This document shows positions 35,413-47,733 of a stretch of 64,000 nt of DNA, in pieces. The first letter of the stretch is position 1. The number at the start of each line of letters is the position of its first letter. Under the pieces are notes generated by a model, which searched no databases, was not told the origin of the DNA, and saw only the letters and a list, made by a program, of their open reading frames with translations. This stretch comes from Lathyrus oleraceus (lineage: Eukaryota > Streptophyta > Magnoliopsida > Fabales > Fabaceae): positions 257,276,977-257,340,976 of the forward strand of contig NC_066580.1 in NCBI RefSeq assembly GCF_024323335.1. The letters run 5' to 3'. Both the position numbers and the translations under genes were made by a program.

Positions 35413-38400
35413 CGTCTGCGTGTTTAGGGTTTTGTGTTGACTGTGAGCCATGTGTGCCTTGCGTGTGAGATTGATTGGATGAGCGCGTTTTGACTGAGCC
35501 ACACGTGTGTTTGACTGCTGACTGTGCATGCTGAGTGGATTAATGAAACGCAGCGTTTCATTAATTCAAACCTGGACCATTGATCTTGATGCGCGCCATA
35601 TCTGATGGCTGTGGTTATTTCTGAGTTTATTTGAATTAATTCTTTTCCCTCCATTTTTCATGCATTATCCAATTATTTTAGTCATTTTAGAAAATCCAAA
35701 AATGATCCAAATGAGTCCCAATTTTTTTCATAGATTTGTATTGATGTCTACTTTTTTATGATGTTAATTTCATGAATTGTTGATGTCTGGATTTTTGTTT
35801 GTGAATTTTTGAATGAACATTGTGCTAATTTGATCTATTGCATTCAATGCATTGTGAAATCCTCATCTTTGAGCCATCTGATCCAATTTTTTGCATACAT
35901 GACATTCATACATAATATGAATTATTGGTCACTGGTTTGGAATTTTTCTCACATGTTATCCTCATTTTTGACACATAGAGAAAAATGTGACAATTTGTGT
36001 CACATTTTTTGACATTGAATTGGTGCATTTTTGTTAACATAACATTTGCATCATTCTGGATTTGATTTTTTGCATGATAATTATTCATGACATGAGGAAC
36101 TTGTACAAAACATCTCAAAGTCATTTCATGCATTTCTGATTTGATATGAATTTTCTATGTTGGAAGTTTATTTTGTGCATATTTTTTGGTCATTGCATGG
36201 CATAGGCAATTAGAGGCATTTGATTTTTGATTTGATGCTGGTCCTTTTGAGGACATTTAGTGGAGTGTTGGAAGGTGTGATGTATAGAAGATTGGGTTCT
36301 GGTTTGGTCATTTGGTTAGGTTTTGAATTCATCTCTTATGCCTTTGTTTGTTGGTGTTTTGTTGTGTTGTTTCAATGCACATAAACTAACTTTGTCTTGT
36401 GTTTCAGGTTTGGGTACTCATCATTGATCTTGTGAGATACAAATGCATTTGAGTACTGACCTATTGTTGTTTTGTAGGGTTCTAATTGATGTGGTGAACT
36501 TATGAGCTCATTTGAGTGCTAGGGCACTTATGCACTGAATTGTGTAACTGTTAGAGGGTTTCACTGTTTGTTTTCTGGTTGTATGACTGAAGTACTAATT
36601 GTTTAGTCTTTGTACAGGTACCTTTGTTGCTTGTTTGCTTTAGCTCTTGCTTAAGCATTGGATTGTGGTTGACACACCACTCAAGTAGTTAGCTTCTTAC
36701 TTCATGTAGTCTGAAGTCCTGTCACCTTTTTGGCAGGCATTTTGCTGGCAAGTCCTCCTTCAGAGGCTCTGTTTGTGTTTGTTTAAAATTGTGCCCAAAG
36801 ACCTACAAGAAGAGGCATGTGTTATTTGTTAAGACCTCCAAGAGTAGGGGCAATTGACGGATAAAAAGGATTAGTAGCCAATCCCTCGTTATTCAGTGTG
36901 TCGTTCTTTATGCTCGCACTACGTGCTGATGCTTCTGAACATGTGCCCCAGATCTTTGTCCAGAGTCTGTCAAGTGGAAAAGGATCCCACTTTCTGGATC
37001 CCCGAGCTTTATTTGTCATGAGCTCACCCTGGCCAGGGTTAAGAGCATGAGGTCTCATCCTCATTACCATTTTGATCAGCTTCACCCTAACGTTCAATGT
37101 TAGTGGTTAAGAGTTACAAATTACCCTTTACAGTTTGGCTTGTTTATCGAGGTTGACATGACCCCTCTTGACTAAAGCCCACCCATTGTTTGAGCCTCTT
37201 GTACGGATATAGTGTGTGATGTTTGTTTACTTGTGAGTTAAGTTCTTGTTAGAAACCTCAACTTAGGGATGTTGATTGCATGACAACTATTAGGCTCGAG
37301 TCTTAATCTCCCTTTTAGTTTGTTGTTTCCTTGGTCTCTGGTTATGAGAGTGTTTTACCCCATGGAACTTTTGATGTGTGTGCTCTTGAACTAGGAGTTT
37401 CCATTTGAGCTTAATTTGAGGATCATTACCATGTTCATCCAAGTGGAAGATACAAGATACATTGAGGATCTTTTATGAGACTTGTTTGATTGCTTATACT
37501 TTGTGCTTGCTTATTCCAAAGGATGGGAGCTACTTGGATCATCAATATGATCTCAAGAGAGGAACTTCTAGTGTGGTTTCATTTCTTATCCCTCATTTTT
37601 TTATTTTCCTTAGGACTTAGCCCTTCTTCTTCATCTCTCCACCCTAACCCAAGCCAAAACCCTTTTTGTGCAAACATTTCACTTGTTTTCAACATTAGAA
37701 ACCTAAGCCTTATGCTTTTGATTTTCAAACTTTCTTTTCATAACACTCATTTTGAATTGAACTTTTAAGTCAACTTTGACCACTTTTGTATATACTTCTA
37801 ATTGGTAAATATAACCCATTCAAATTTCTTTTGTGGTTCCAATAGCCACTTCCTTAATCAAATTTTCCATAACCTTTAGATATTGGGTTTGAGTTATCCT
37901 TGTGGTACATGTAATACTCACCTGTATCCTTAGTGATGGACAACGAATCTTCCATGCTTATTATAGGGTTAACCCCTCACTAGTATGTTGAAGTTATCCT
38001 CACATGGTGGATTTGTGGTTTTAGGTTGAGTTTTCTCCCTTTTGATAACAAAAGACCTTAAGGCTTTTGGAAAAATCAATCCACTCATTTGTTTGAGATT
38101 TTTACCCCGAACTACGAGGTTTTGATCCTAATCTTTTTATAAGAGGGTACGTAGGCAATGGGTTTATCCATCCAAACACAAAATGTAAATAACTTGTACA
38201 TTCTCTTCTCATCTCTTCAATCATGTTTGCACAAATAAAATTTTCATAAAACAACTACCTTTCCAACAAGTATGAAAAGGGCTCCCTAGGAGTACCTTGG
38301 ATGTTTTGGGTGCCTAACACCTTCCCATTGCATAACCAACCCCCTTACCCAGATCTCTGTTTGTTTTACTAGTTTTTGTTAAAACTTTTTAGGTTTTTTG

Positions 38401-38440
38401 TTCGCTTTCTAACCATTCCTTTGGATAAATATTTTTGGAA

Positions 38441-38854
38441 TACGAGTAGTCGTTTCTCCGATAATATCCGAAAGATGGGATGATGACTATGGGAACCTCT
38501 TGTAGAACATGTTTGGCAGGTTTAAACCCTAGTACATTCCCTTTGGGTGGTTCTTAACCGAGACTCCATGCTCGTGATTTGCAACAAACCCTTGATTCAT
38601 GGTTGATCCGTTCATGTATCCTTAATATCAATGGAAATTGGGTGTTGTTAAGGTGTAAACCATAATCCACCAAAATGGATGATTGATATTAAGGATAATA
38701 TGATCCATCCCATGACCTTTGTTTTGTGTGCTTTGCGTGATCCTTAAGTGTGATTGTTGCATTCATGTATTCATGCACTCATTTGCATCCATATCATCAA
38801 TAATGAAAGAATTTTTCAAGGAACTTAAGGGGTTTATTTGTAAAATTTTCAGAC
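38441..38854 (+). other. Element C 5' leader
   Basis: 414 bp with no coding. It holds a 15-bp perfect inverted repeat (38618-38632, 38682-38696). No clear primer-binding site is left. Confidence 0.6.
38618..38696. repeat. 15-bp perfect inverted repeat in the C leader
   Basis: ATCCTTAATATCAAT (38618-38632) and ATTGATATTAAGGAT (38682-38696), separated by 49 bases, 158 bp before the ORF1 start codon. Confidence 0.9.
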
Positions 38855-40306
38855 ATGGAAAGACAAAGAAGGAATACAAAGAAGTACAGCTTCAGGCAAC
38901 CAGATTTGAAAGAGTTAAGGAATCTGACATCCTATGCATTAGATCCCTTGGGTTTCAAGGCTCGTTTTGGGAAGCTGCTCCCTCTTCTGACTACTCAGGT
39001 GGATGAAGGGTTGATGAGCGTATTGGTGCATTTTTATGATCCCTTGTACCGTTGCTTCACTTTTCTGGACTTCCAGCTTTTGCCTACCCTTGAGGAGTAT
39101 GCTTATCTCGTGGGTATACCTATCCTGGATCAGTTTCCGTTCAGTGGCTTGGAGAGTATTCCTACTTCTCAAGAGATAGCTGACATGTTGCACATAGATG
39201 AATCCCTGTTTGGTGCTCATATGACTACCAAAGGTGGAATTCAAGGTCTCCCTTCTGAGTTCCTCATTGCTCAAGCTACTGTTTATGGGAAGGCCATGAG
39301 TGAGGATGCCTTTGAAGCCATATTTGTACTTCTCATCTATGGGTTGGTATTGTTCCCCAACATCGACAAGTTTGTGGATGTGAACGCTATTAGGATCTTC
39401 TCTGCTCTTAATCCTGTTCCGACTCTGTTGGGTGATACCTATTTCTCTTTGCATATGAGGAATGCAAAGGGTGGTGGCGCCATTGTGTGTTGTTTGCCTC
39501 TGTTGTATAAGTGGTTTATTTCTCACTTACCTCAGACGGTCGCCTTCAAGGAGAACAAGGGATGTCTACGGTGGTCCACAAGACTTATGTCTCTCACTAA
39601 TGATGATATCTCTTGGTATAACCGTGTATATGATGGTGTGCAGATTATCGACTCTTGTGGTGAATTCTCCAATGTACCTCTTCTTGGTACATGTGGTGGG
39701 ATTAACTACAACCCTATTTTAGCACGTCGTCAGCTTGGGTTCCCCCTAAAGGATAAACCTAATAACATTCTGTTAGAGGGCGTGTTCTTTCAGGAGGGTA
39801 AAGATCCCCAAGGCTTGAAGGGCAAAATGGTTCGCGCTTGGCGCAAGGTTCATAGGAAAGGAAGGAAGGAGTTGGGTCCTAAGAATTGTGTTGCTATGGA
39901 GCCTTACACTGCTTGGGTAAGGAAGAGAGCATATGAGTATCTCATGCCTTACGAGTATCCGAGACCTACACCTTTGGTTGTGGTTGGGCCTTCAACCCTC
40001 CCTAACCAAGGAGTAGAGGAGTTGAGAGACGAAGATCCATCACGTGCCTGGATCCGTGAAAGGGAAGAGTTACTTCAGCAGATTAAGGAGAAAGATGCTT
40101 TGATAGAGTTCCTCGAGCATCAGGTTATTGATGATCCTGATGATGCATGGACTTCTCTACTTCCTCAGTCTTCCAAGTTTTGGAAGAGGAAGTATGACCG
40201 ACTCGCCAAGGAAAAGGCAGATATGGAGGCAGCTTACGAGAGGGAGGTGAAGAGGCTTCGTGCATCTTTTCTTCCTGTGTCCCGAGCATTAGATGATTGT
40301 TTCTAG
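38855..40306 (+). CDS. Element C ORF1: intact Ogre ORF1 protein, unknown function
   Basis: 483 residues from ATG 38855 to TAG 40306, no stop. The start is chosen as the first ATG of the conserved frame; a longer reading upstream in another frame is not conserved. Landmarks shared with B and D: 'FYDPLYRCFTFLDFQLLPTLEEYA' broken as FYDPLYRCFTF (about residue 60) and LLPTLEEYA, 'NPVPTLLGDTYFSLHMR' (about 188), 'LPLLYKWFISHLP' (about 214) and 'NVPLLGTCGGINYNPILA' (about 275). The final 110 residues are charged and probably coiled coil (REREELLQQIKEKDALIEF). No nucleic-acid or catalytic motif that I know is evident. The body is conserved in three elements of different age, so it is a real, selected protein rather than chance reading. 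Role inferred: an accessory factor for the element; it is not known. Confidence 0.88.
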   Translation: MERQRRNTKKYSFRQPDLKELRNLTSYALDPLGFKARFGKLLPLLTTQVDEGLMSVLVHFYDPLYRCFTFLDFQLLPTLEEYAYLVGIPILDQFPFSGLESIPTSQEIADMLHIDESLFGAHMTTKGGIQGLPSEFLIAQATVYGKAMSEDAFEAIFVLLIYGLVLFPNIDKFVDVNAIRIFSALNPVPTLLGDTYFSLHMRNAKGGGAIVCCLPLLYKWFISHLPQTVAFKENKGCLRWSTRLMSLTNDDISWYNRVYDGVQIIDSCGEFSNVPLLGTCGGINYNPILARRQLGFPLKDKPNNILLEGVFFQEGKDPQGLKGKMVRAWRKVHRKGRKELGPKNCVAMEPYTAWVRKRAYEYLMPYEYPRPTPLVVVGPSTLPNQGVEELRDEDPSRAWIREREELLQQIKEKDALIEFLEHQVIDDPDDAWTSLLPQSSKFWKRKYDRLAKEKADMEAAYEREVKRLRASFLPVSRALDDCF

Positions 40307-40616
40307 GGATCCATAGGATGATTATTTTCCTTTTCTCTTGTATATGATTGACAATGATGTATTTCTTCTCCCTGATATTATTTGATGAGATATTTCCATA
40401 TGTGATAAACAGTTAATATTTCCAAAATTTGCAAATAAAACCCTAGAGTTCCTTTGAAATAAAAACAAATCATATGCATAAGCATTGCATGCATCATATG
40501 CATAAGCAGGTTTTGGTTCCCGGCTTCTGGTCCTGTGGTCTAACTCTGTGCTCTTCATTTATTTTGAAGACAAGCTGACTCACCGGTACTACACTAGAGC
40601 CAACTCTTCCAGACTG
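40307..40616 (+). other. Element C spacer between ORF1 and gag
   Basis: 310 bp, no conserved ORF. It contains repeated CATATGCATAAGCA words (about 40471-40508), also seen before ORF1 and gag in other elements as 'gcatgcat'-type text. Confidence 0.5.
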
Positions 40617-43600
40617 ATGGATCATCTAGAGCAAGAGAACCATGAGCTCAAAGAAGAAGTCGCCAGACTGAGTGCTTTGATGGAATCATTCTTGGCTGCC
40701 CAAAGCCAGTCTTCTCCAACACCTTTAACTCCTTCCCAGAGGACAGTCATCTCTGAGATTGTTTCCTCAATTATGCCTGCAGCCAGTGCACATTTTGCTC
40801 CGACAGCCATGCCAACCGGATTTCCGTGGGGGATGCCTCCTAATTTCATGCCTGAGGGTCCTGCTCCGACTTTTGCTTATATGCCGGCATCTAGCCCGGT
40901 CCTTGTTGTTCCTCCACCTGTCGTGCATACAATGTCTAGGGTAGACGACACCATCTATCATTCTGAGCCATCTGAGGGCCCAGATGTCCATGAGAAGATG
41001 GACGCTATGAACGACCAATTTCTTGAGCTTCGCAAGGAATTGAAGACTCTTAGAGGAAAGGATCTCTTTGGCAAGTCTACTGCCGAATTATGCTTGGTTC
41101 CCAATGTGAAGATCCCAGTGAAGTTCAAGGTCCCTGACTTTGAAAAATACAAGGGGAACACCTGTCCTCTCAGCCACCTGGTCATGTATGCCAGGAATAT
41201 GTCAACTCAGACTGATAATGACCAATTGCTCATCCACTACTTTCAGGACAGTCTGTCCGGTGCCGCTCTGCGCTGGTATATGGGGCTGGACAGTGGGAAC
41301 ATCCGATCCTTCAACGACCTTGGCGAGGCCTTCGTCAAGCAGTACAAGTATAATGTGGATATGGCTCCCGATAGGGATCAATTGAGGGTCATGTCCCAGA
41401 AGGACAAAGAAACATTCAAAGAGTACGCCCAGACGTGGCGAGAGTTGGCAGCACAGATTGTGCCTCCGCTAGAAGAGAAGGAAATGACCAAGATCTTTCT
41501 GAAGACCTTGAGTTCATTCTATTATGAGCGGATGGTTGCTAGCGCTCCTTCTGACTTCACCGAGATAGTGAACATGGGGATGCGTCTAGAAGAAGGGGTT
41601 AGAGAAGGACGTCTAACCAAGGAAGAAGGCTCTTCTGCCAAACGTTATGGGGAATTTGCAAAGAAGAAAGATGGAGAGGCACATGTTGTGACTTCCCATG
41701 TGAAACCAAGAAGAACCTCTGTGAGGAGGAAGACTGTGCGTCTCGCCGGTAACCAGCACCAGGTGGCTCACATAGCACCTGTTTTCAGAGACAATCAACA
41801 GTATCAGCAATATGGCAACAATCAACAATCATCTCAGCAATATCAACAACAACAGCACCATCTGCAACAGCAGGCCTATCAGCCTCGAAACAGTAATCAA
41901 ACCAGCACGAGTTACGAGAGGAAAAAGGTCACTTTTGATCCGATTCTGATGACATACGCAGAACTATATCCCTCTTTGATAGAGAGGAAGTTGATTACTC
42001 CGAGAGACCCACCAGCTATACCTGCTAACCCTCAGTGGTGGTATAAGCCTGAATTGCATTGTGTATACCACTCTGGTGCTCCCGGCCACGACGTGGAGAA
42101 TTGATATCCTTTAAAGACCAAGGTTCAAGACCTTGTGAGGTTTGGCATCCTGTGTTTTGAGGATGTAGGTCCTAATGTGAAGAAGAACCCATTGCCCGAG
42201 CATGGGAAATCTGTCAACATGGTCCAGGGCTGCCTTGGCAAATACAAAGTCAAATATGTCAGTCATATTCGATAATCGTTGGTCGAGTTGCATCGTTTGC
42301 TATGCGAGTATAGTCACTATGAGAACGATCATGATAGATGCCGAATATGCCCTGTTAACCGATTGGGTTGTCGCCAGGTGCGCAAAGATCTTCGGGAAAT
42401 GCTGGATGAAGAAGTTATTGAGATTCTTCAGAATAGGAATGTTGACGAAGATGAGCCAGAGGTCAACGTAATTTCCCCAGTATTCTGGATGCCCGAACCT
42501 GTTATTATCAAGTATGATGGTAGCAAGCAGAAGGTTTCTCCTTCCCTGATCATTAAGCATGCCGGTCCAGTACCATATTCTTCTGAAAAGGCAATTCCCT
42601 TTTGTTACAACGTTGTTGCTGTAGAAGATGGGAAAGAGGTGACTTTGCCATCCTCCTCTGTTGTGAATATTACTGACGTAAGTGGTTTGACCCACAGCGG
42701 TCGTGTGTTTTCTGCGCCACCGAAGCCCCAGGCTAAGGCTGATTTTGTTGAACGCCCGATTGGGAATGCTGTAAGCACCCCGAATCCGGCACCTGTTGTT
42801 AAGCCCTCCTCTGTACTAAAAAATCCTACTTCTGTTGGCCCTAGCGGCAATGTGAAAGAATACTATGATGAGATGCTGAAGCTCATCAAGAAGAGTGAGT
42901 ACAATGTTGTAGACCAGCTTCTACAAACGCCATCCAAGATATTCATGTTATCATTACTTCTGAATTCAGAACCCCATAGAGAGGCTCTGTATAAAGTTTT
43001 GGATGTGGCATATGTAGATCATGATGTCACAATAGAACAGTTCGATAGCAATGTTGCAAACATTACTGCTTGTAACAATTTGAGTTTCTATGACTCTGAT
43101 CTCCCTGAGGAGGGAAGAGACCACAACTTGGCTTTACACATATCCATGAATTGTAAAGACGATGCCATGTCAAATGTGCTGGTGGACACTGGGTCATTCC
43201 TGAATGTATTGCCAAAAACCACTCTCTCAAAACTGTCTTATCAAGGGCCTCCCATGAGGCAGATTGGGGTAGTTGTGAAAGCTTTTGATGGGTCTCGAAA
43301 GACTGTGATTGGGGAAGTTGATCTCCCAATCAAGATTGGACCAAGTGATTTCCAAATTACCTTCCAGGTTATGGACATTCACCCATCGTACAGCTGTCTC
43401 CTAGGCAGACCATGGATTCACGAGGCTGGTGCCGTGACATCCACCCTACACCAGAAGCTGAAATTTGTGAAGAATAGGAAACTGGTAGTGGTAGGGGGAG
43501 AAAAGGCTCTCCTGGTTAGCCACTTGTCTTCCTTCTCGTACATAGATGCTGAGGATGAAGTTGGAACTCCTTTCCAAGCTTTATCTATAACTGAGCCTGT

Positions 43601-43916
43601 TGAGAAGAGAACTCCTTCATTTACTTCCTATAGAGATGCAAAGTTGGCCATTGAGTGTGGTGCAATTGCTGGTCTAGGAAAAATGATTGAGCTGGAAGAC
43701 AATAAGTCCTGGGCTGGCATAGGCTTTTCATCTGGGGTTTTCAATGAGAAAGGGTTGTTCAAGAGTGGAGGTTTTATCCACACTGGTCAGGAGGAGGAAG
43801 CTGTTGCTGTCTTGGAAAAGGATGCAGAGGATTCTGGCAATTTCATCATCCCTGGAGGGGTCTGCAACAATTGGGTCGTTGTGGATGTTCCTACAGTTGT
43901 CCACAAGTCCACGTAA
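40617..43916 (+). pseudogene. Element C gag-protease, two in-frame stops
   Basis: ATG 40617 (MDHLEQENHELKEEV, short coiled coil) is preferred over the upstream GTG because element D gag starts alike (MDLEQTVKDLQ). Capsid domain about 41110-41600 ('YFQDSLSGAALRWYMGLD', 'FVKQYKYNVDMAPD'), a Gln-rich linker (41795-41890), then the knuckle CVYHSGAPGHDVEN, in which the last Cys codon is the stop TGA 42102-42104. The same frame goes on through TAA 42273-42275 to the His/Cys-rich segment and retropepsin with VDTGSFLNVLP (about 43182) and 'LLGRPWIHEAGAVTSTLH', ending TAA 43914-43916. That stop lies in the splice donor, so the spliced frame enters pol. Only two point changes separate it from an open frame. 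Confidence 0.9.
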
Positions 43917-44176
43917 TGATCACTTTGTTTAAAAACCCTTCTCCCATGCCAAAAGGAGAAGTGATGACATTGTTGGCAACATAAATACAATGATATTTTC
44001 ATTCAATAAATTCATGTTAAATGTTTGTTTTTCCAATTATTTTCCCTTTTCGTTTTTGCATGAAATTGGTGATCACATAAAACCCTAAAAATAGAATAAA
44101 ATCAATCTTTTCATCTGCATAATGATTTGCCTTGTTTGATTTCTAAAAGCTTTTCATATCCAAAATCATTATGCAG
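43913..44176 (+). other. Element C intron between gag-pro and pol
   Basis: 264 bp, donor G|TAATGA at 43913, acceptor CATTATGCAG ending 44176. Exon bases AC plus G make a Thr codon, and the next codon starts at 44178 in the pol frame. The intron is rich in T/A and holds stops in this frame. Confidence 0.7.
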
Positions 44177-47100
44177 GTTGATCAAACCCATTGAACATAA
44201 TGATCCGACACCATCTCCCAATTTTGAGTTCCCTGTATTTGAGGCAGAGGAAGATGATGTTGAAGAGATTCCTGATGAGATCACCCGTCTACTTGAGCAT
44301 GAAGAGAAGATCATTAAGCCGCATCTTGAGAATCTGGAAACAGTCAACTTGGGGTCTGAAGATTGTATGCGAGAAGTGAAGATTGGGGCACTCCTGGAAG
44401 AAACTGTTAAGAAGGGGTTGATTGAATTGCTACGAGAATACGTCGACATCTTTGCTTGGTCGTATGAAGATATGCCGGGTCTAGATACAGATATTGTGCA
44501 ACATTTCCTACCCTTGAAGCCTGAGTGCGTGCCTATGAAGCAGAAGCTCAAAAGAACTCATCCTGATATGGCAGTGAAGATCAAGGAGGAAGTTCAGAAG
44601 CAAATTGATGCAGGGTTTCTGGTGACTTCCACGTATCCTCAATGGGTGGCCAATATTGTGCCCGTGCCTAAGAAATATGGAAAAGTCCAGATGTGTGTGG
44701 ACTATAGAGATTTAAATAAAGCTAGTCCAAAAGATGATTTCCCTCTACCACACATTGATATGTTGGTAGATAATACAGCTAAATTCAATGTCTTCTCATT
44801 TATGGATGGATTTTCCGGATATAATCAGATTAAGATGGCACCCGAGGATATAGAGAAGACAACATTCATCACACCTTGGGGAACATTCTGTTATCGAGTG
44901 ATGCCCTTCGGTTTGAAGAACGCCGGAGCCACGTATCAACGAGCTATGACCACCTTGTTCCATGATATGATGCACAAGGAGATTGAGGTATATGTTGATG
45001 ATATGATTGCTAAGTCAAGAACGGAAGTTGAACATGTAGAGCACCTGTTGAAGCTTTTTCAGCGTTTGAGGAAGTATAAGCTTCGTCTGAATCCCAACAA
45101 GTGTACATTTGGAGTCCGTTCTGGCAAGTTATTGGGCTTTATTGTCAGCGAAAGAGGTATTGAGGTTGGTCCTGCAAAGGTCAAAGCAATACAAGAGATG
45201 CCTGCGCCCAAAACTGAGAAGCAAGTTCGAGGTTTTCTTGGCCGCTTGAATTATATTTCCAGATTCATATCCCACATGACTGCCACATGTGCGCCGATAT
45301 TCAAGCTCCTCCGGAAAGATCAGTCCCATGATTGGACCGAGGATTGCCAGAAAGCTTTCGATAGTATCAAAGAATATCTGTCTGAACCTCCAATCCCGTC
45401 TCCGCCTGTAGAAGGAAGACCTTTGATCATGTATATGACAGTTCTTGAAGACTCGATGGGTTGTGTACTTGGTCAGCAGGATGAATCCGGGAAGAAAGAG
45501 TATGCTATTTACTACCTAAGTAAGAAGTTCACTGATTGTGAGTCTCAATACTCAATGCTTGAGAAAACATGATGTGTTTTGGCTTGGGCCGCTAAGCGTC
45601 TATGCCAGTATATGATAAATCATATAACTTGGTTGATATCCAGAATGGATCCAATCAAGTACATATTTGAGAAGCCTGCTTTAACTGGGAGGATTGCCCG
45701 TTGGCAGATGTTGTTATCTGAGTATGATATTGAGTATCGAGCTCAGAAGGCTATTAAAGGTAGTATCTTGGCTGACCACATGGCACATCAGCCGATTGAG
45801 GATTATCAGTCAGTTCAGTATGACTTCCCAGATGAGGAGATTATGTATTTGAAGATGAAAGATTGCGATGAACCTACACTCGATGAAGGGCCAGAGCCTG
45901 GTTCCAGTTGGAGTATGGTGTTTGATGGCGCTATAAATCAGTACGGAAATGGTATTAGGGCAGTAATTATTACTCCTCAGGGCACACATATTCCCTTTAC
46001 AGCAAGGCTAACTTTCAAATGCACGAATAATATGGCTGAGTATGAGGCCTACATTATGGGATTGGAGGAATGCATTGATCTTAGGATCAAGCATCTAGAT
46101 GTTTATGGTGATTCGGCCCTCGTTGTCAATCAGATTAAGGGTGAATGGGAAACGAATCAGCTTGGTCTTATTCCATATAGAGATTATGCGAGGAGGATTT
46201 CAACGTTCTTTACTGAGGTTGACTTTTATCATATTCCTCGAGATGAGAATCGGATGGCAGACGCTCTTGCTACGCTTGCTTCGATGATTGTGGTTAAACT
46301 GTGGAATGAAGTTCCCAATATCACCGTGATGCGCTTGGATAGACCAGCTCATGTATTTGCAGTTGAAGAAGTAAAAGATGATAAACCATGGTATTATGAC
46401 ATCAAGTGTTTCCTTCAGAGTCAGATTTACCCGCCTGGGGCATCTGTGAAAGATAGGAAAACTTTGAGGAGATTGTCAGGCAGTTTCTACCTCAATGACG
46501 AAATGCTTTATAAGAGAAATTTTGACATGATTCTGCTCAGATGCGTGGATAGACACGAAGCAGACCTATTGATGACTGAGGTCCATGAAGGTTCATTTGG
46601 TACCCATTCCAATGGACATGCCATGGCTAGAAAGATGTTGAGGGCAGGCTACTATTGGCTAACAATGGAGTCTGACTGCTGCAAATATGTGAAGAAATGC
46701 CATAAGTGTCAGATTTATGCGGATAAGATTCATATTCCCCCGACACTTCTGAATGTGATTTCATCACCATGGCCTTTCTCTATGTGGGGAATTGACATGA
46801 TTGGCATGATTGAGCCGAAAGCGTCCAATGGACACAGATTTATTCTCGTAGCAATTGATTACTTCACTAAGTGGGTTGAAGAAGCATCATATGCTAATGT
46901 GACCAGGCAGGTGGTCGTGAAGTTTATCAAGAATCAACTCATATGCCACTATGGTGTGCTAGATAAGATCATTACTGATAATGGATCTAACTTGAATAAC
47001 AAGATGATGAAAGAGTTGTGTAGTGAGTTCAAGATTGCACACCATAATTCTTCTCCTTATAGACCCAAGATGAATGGGGTTGTTGAAGCTGCTAATAAGA

Positions 47101-47636
47101 ACATCAAGAAGATTATCCAGAAAATGGTTGTTACATACAAAGATTGGCATGAGATGCTGCCATTTGCTTTGCATGGATATCGTACATCTGTCCGCACTTC
47201 AATAGGGGCAACCCCTTTCTCTCTTGTTTATGGCATGGAGGCCGTACTCCCAGTAGAGGTGGAGATCCCATCAATGAGAGTCTTGATGGAGGCCAAGTTG
47301 ACTGATGCTGAATGGGTTCAGAGTCGCTATGACCAACTGAATTTGATTGAAGAAAAGAGATTGAGTGCCATGTGTCATGGTCAGTTGTATCAACAGAGAA
47401 TGAAGAAGGCTTTTGATAAGAAGGTCAAGCCTCGTGTGTTCCGAGAGGGTGACCTTGTGCTCAAGAAGGTCTTGTCTTTCGCGCCCGATTCCAGGGGCAA
47501 GTGGAATCCAAACTATGAAGGTCCATATGTTGTTAAGAGAGCCTTTTCATGCGGTGCTTTGATACTTACAACTATGGATGGGGAGGATTTCACTCGTCCT
47601 ATGAATTCAGATGTAGTCAAGAAATACTTTGCATAA
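44177..47636 (+). pseudogene. Element C pol: RT-RNase H-archaeal RNase H-integrase, single stop
   Basis: About 1150 codons with one stop, TGA 45570-45572 (A and B have Cys there). RT: 'FSGYNQIKMAPED' (about 44816), YVDD at 44991-45002. RNase H: 'AIYYLSKKFTDCESQYS' to about 45790. Archaeal-type RNase H: FDGAIN (about 45922), NNMAEYEA, YGDSALV and ENRMADALA, all acidic residues present. Integrase: zinc region with 'FGTHSNGHAM' and 'CHKCQIYAD', catalytic GIDMIG (about 46789), ITDNGSN (about 46973), NGVVEAAN (about 47075). C-terminal 'GKWNPNYEGPYVVKR' to TAA 47634-47636. It is the best-preserved pol in the window. If the stop is read through or is a sequencing error, the protein would be complete. 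Confidence 0.93.
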
Positions 47637-47656
47637 AAATAAAAAAGAATATCTCG

Positions 47657-47733
47657 CTAAGTTGAAAACCCGAAAGGGCGGCTTAGGCAAAAATGAGCGT
47701 CTCGGTGGATTGAAAACCCGAAAGGGCGATCCA
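47657..47733 (+). repeat. Post-pol hairpin repeats, element C
   Basis: CTAAG/CTTAG (47657-47661, 47682-47686) and TGGAT/ATCCA (47706-47710, 47729-47733), each enclosing CCC-GAAA-GGG and followed by GGCAAAAAT. Confidence 0.85.

Larger units (their letters stand above)
33614..38440 (+). repeat. Element C 5' LTR (3' boundary approximate)
   Basis: About 4.8 kb. The start is fixed by alignment to the 3' LTR at 61990. TATA box at 34739; hairpins CACGG/CCGTG (about 35358-35373) and CCGGAGC-TGTA-GCTCCGG (35395-35412); a block shared with the LTR of B (about 36785-37190); a U5 hairpin CCTAGG-AGTA-CCTTGG (38285-38300) and GGTGCCTAACACC (38309-38321). No TG..CA end or primer-binding site is recognisable after 38400, so the junction is decayed or deleted. 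Confidence 0.75.

Noticed and set aside
35339..35430. Transfer RNA-like fold near the GC-rich part of the C LTR
   Set aside because: Two hairpins occur, but no T-loop GTTCGAATC-type box or acceptor stem.
38719..39006. Alternative upstream start of C ORF1
   Set aside because: It is in another frame and has no likeness in B or D. The conserved frame starts at 38855.
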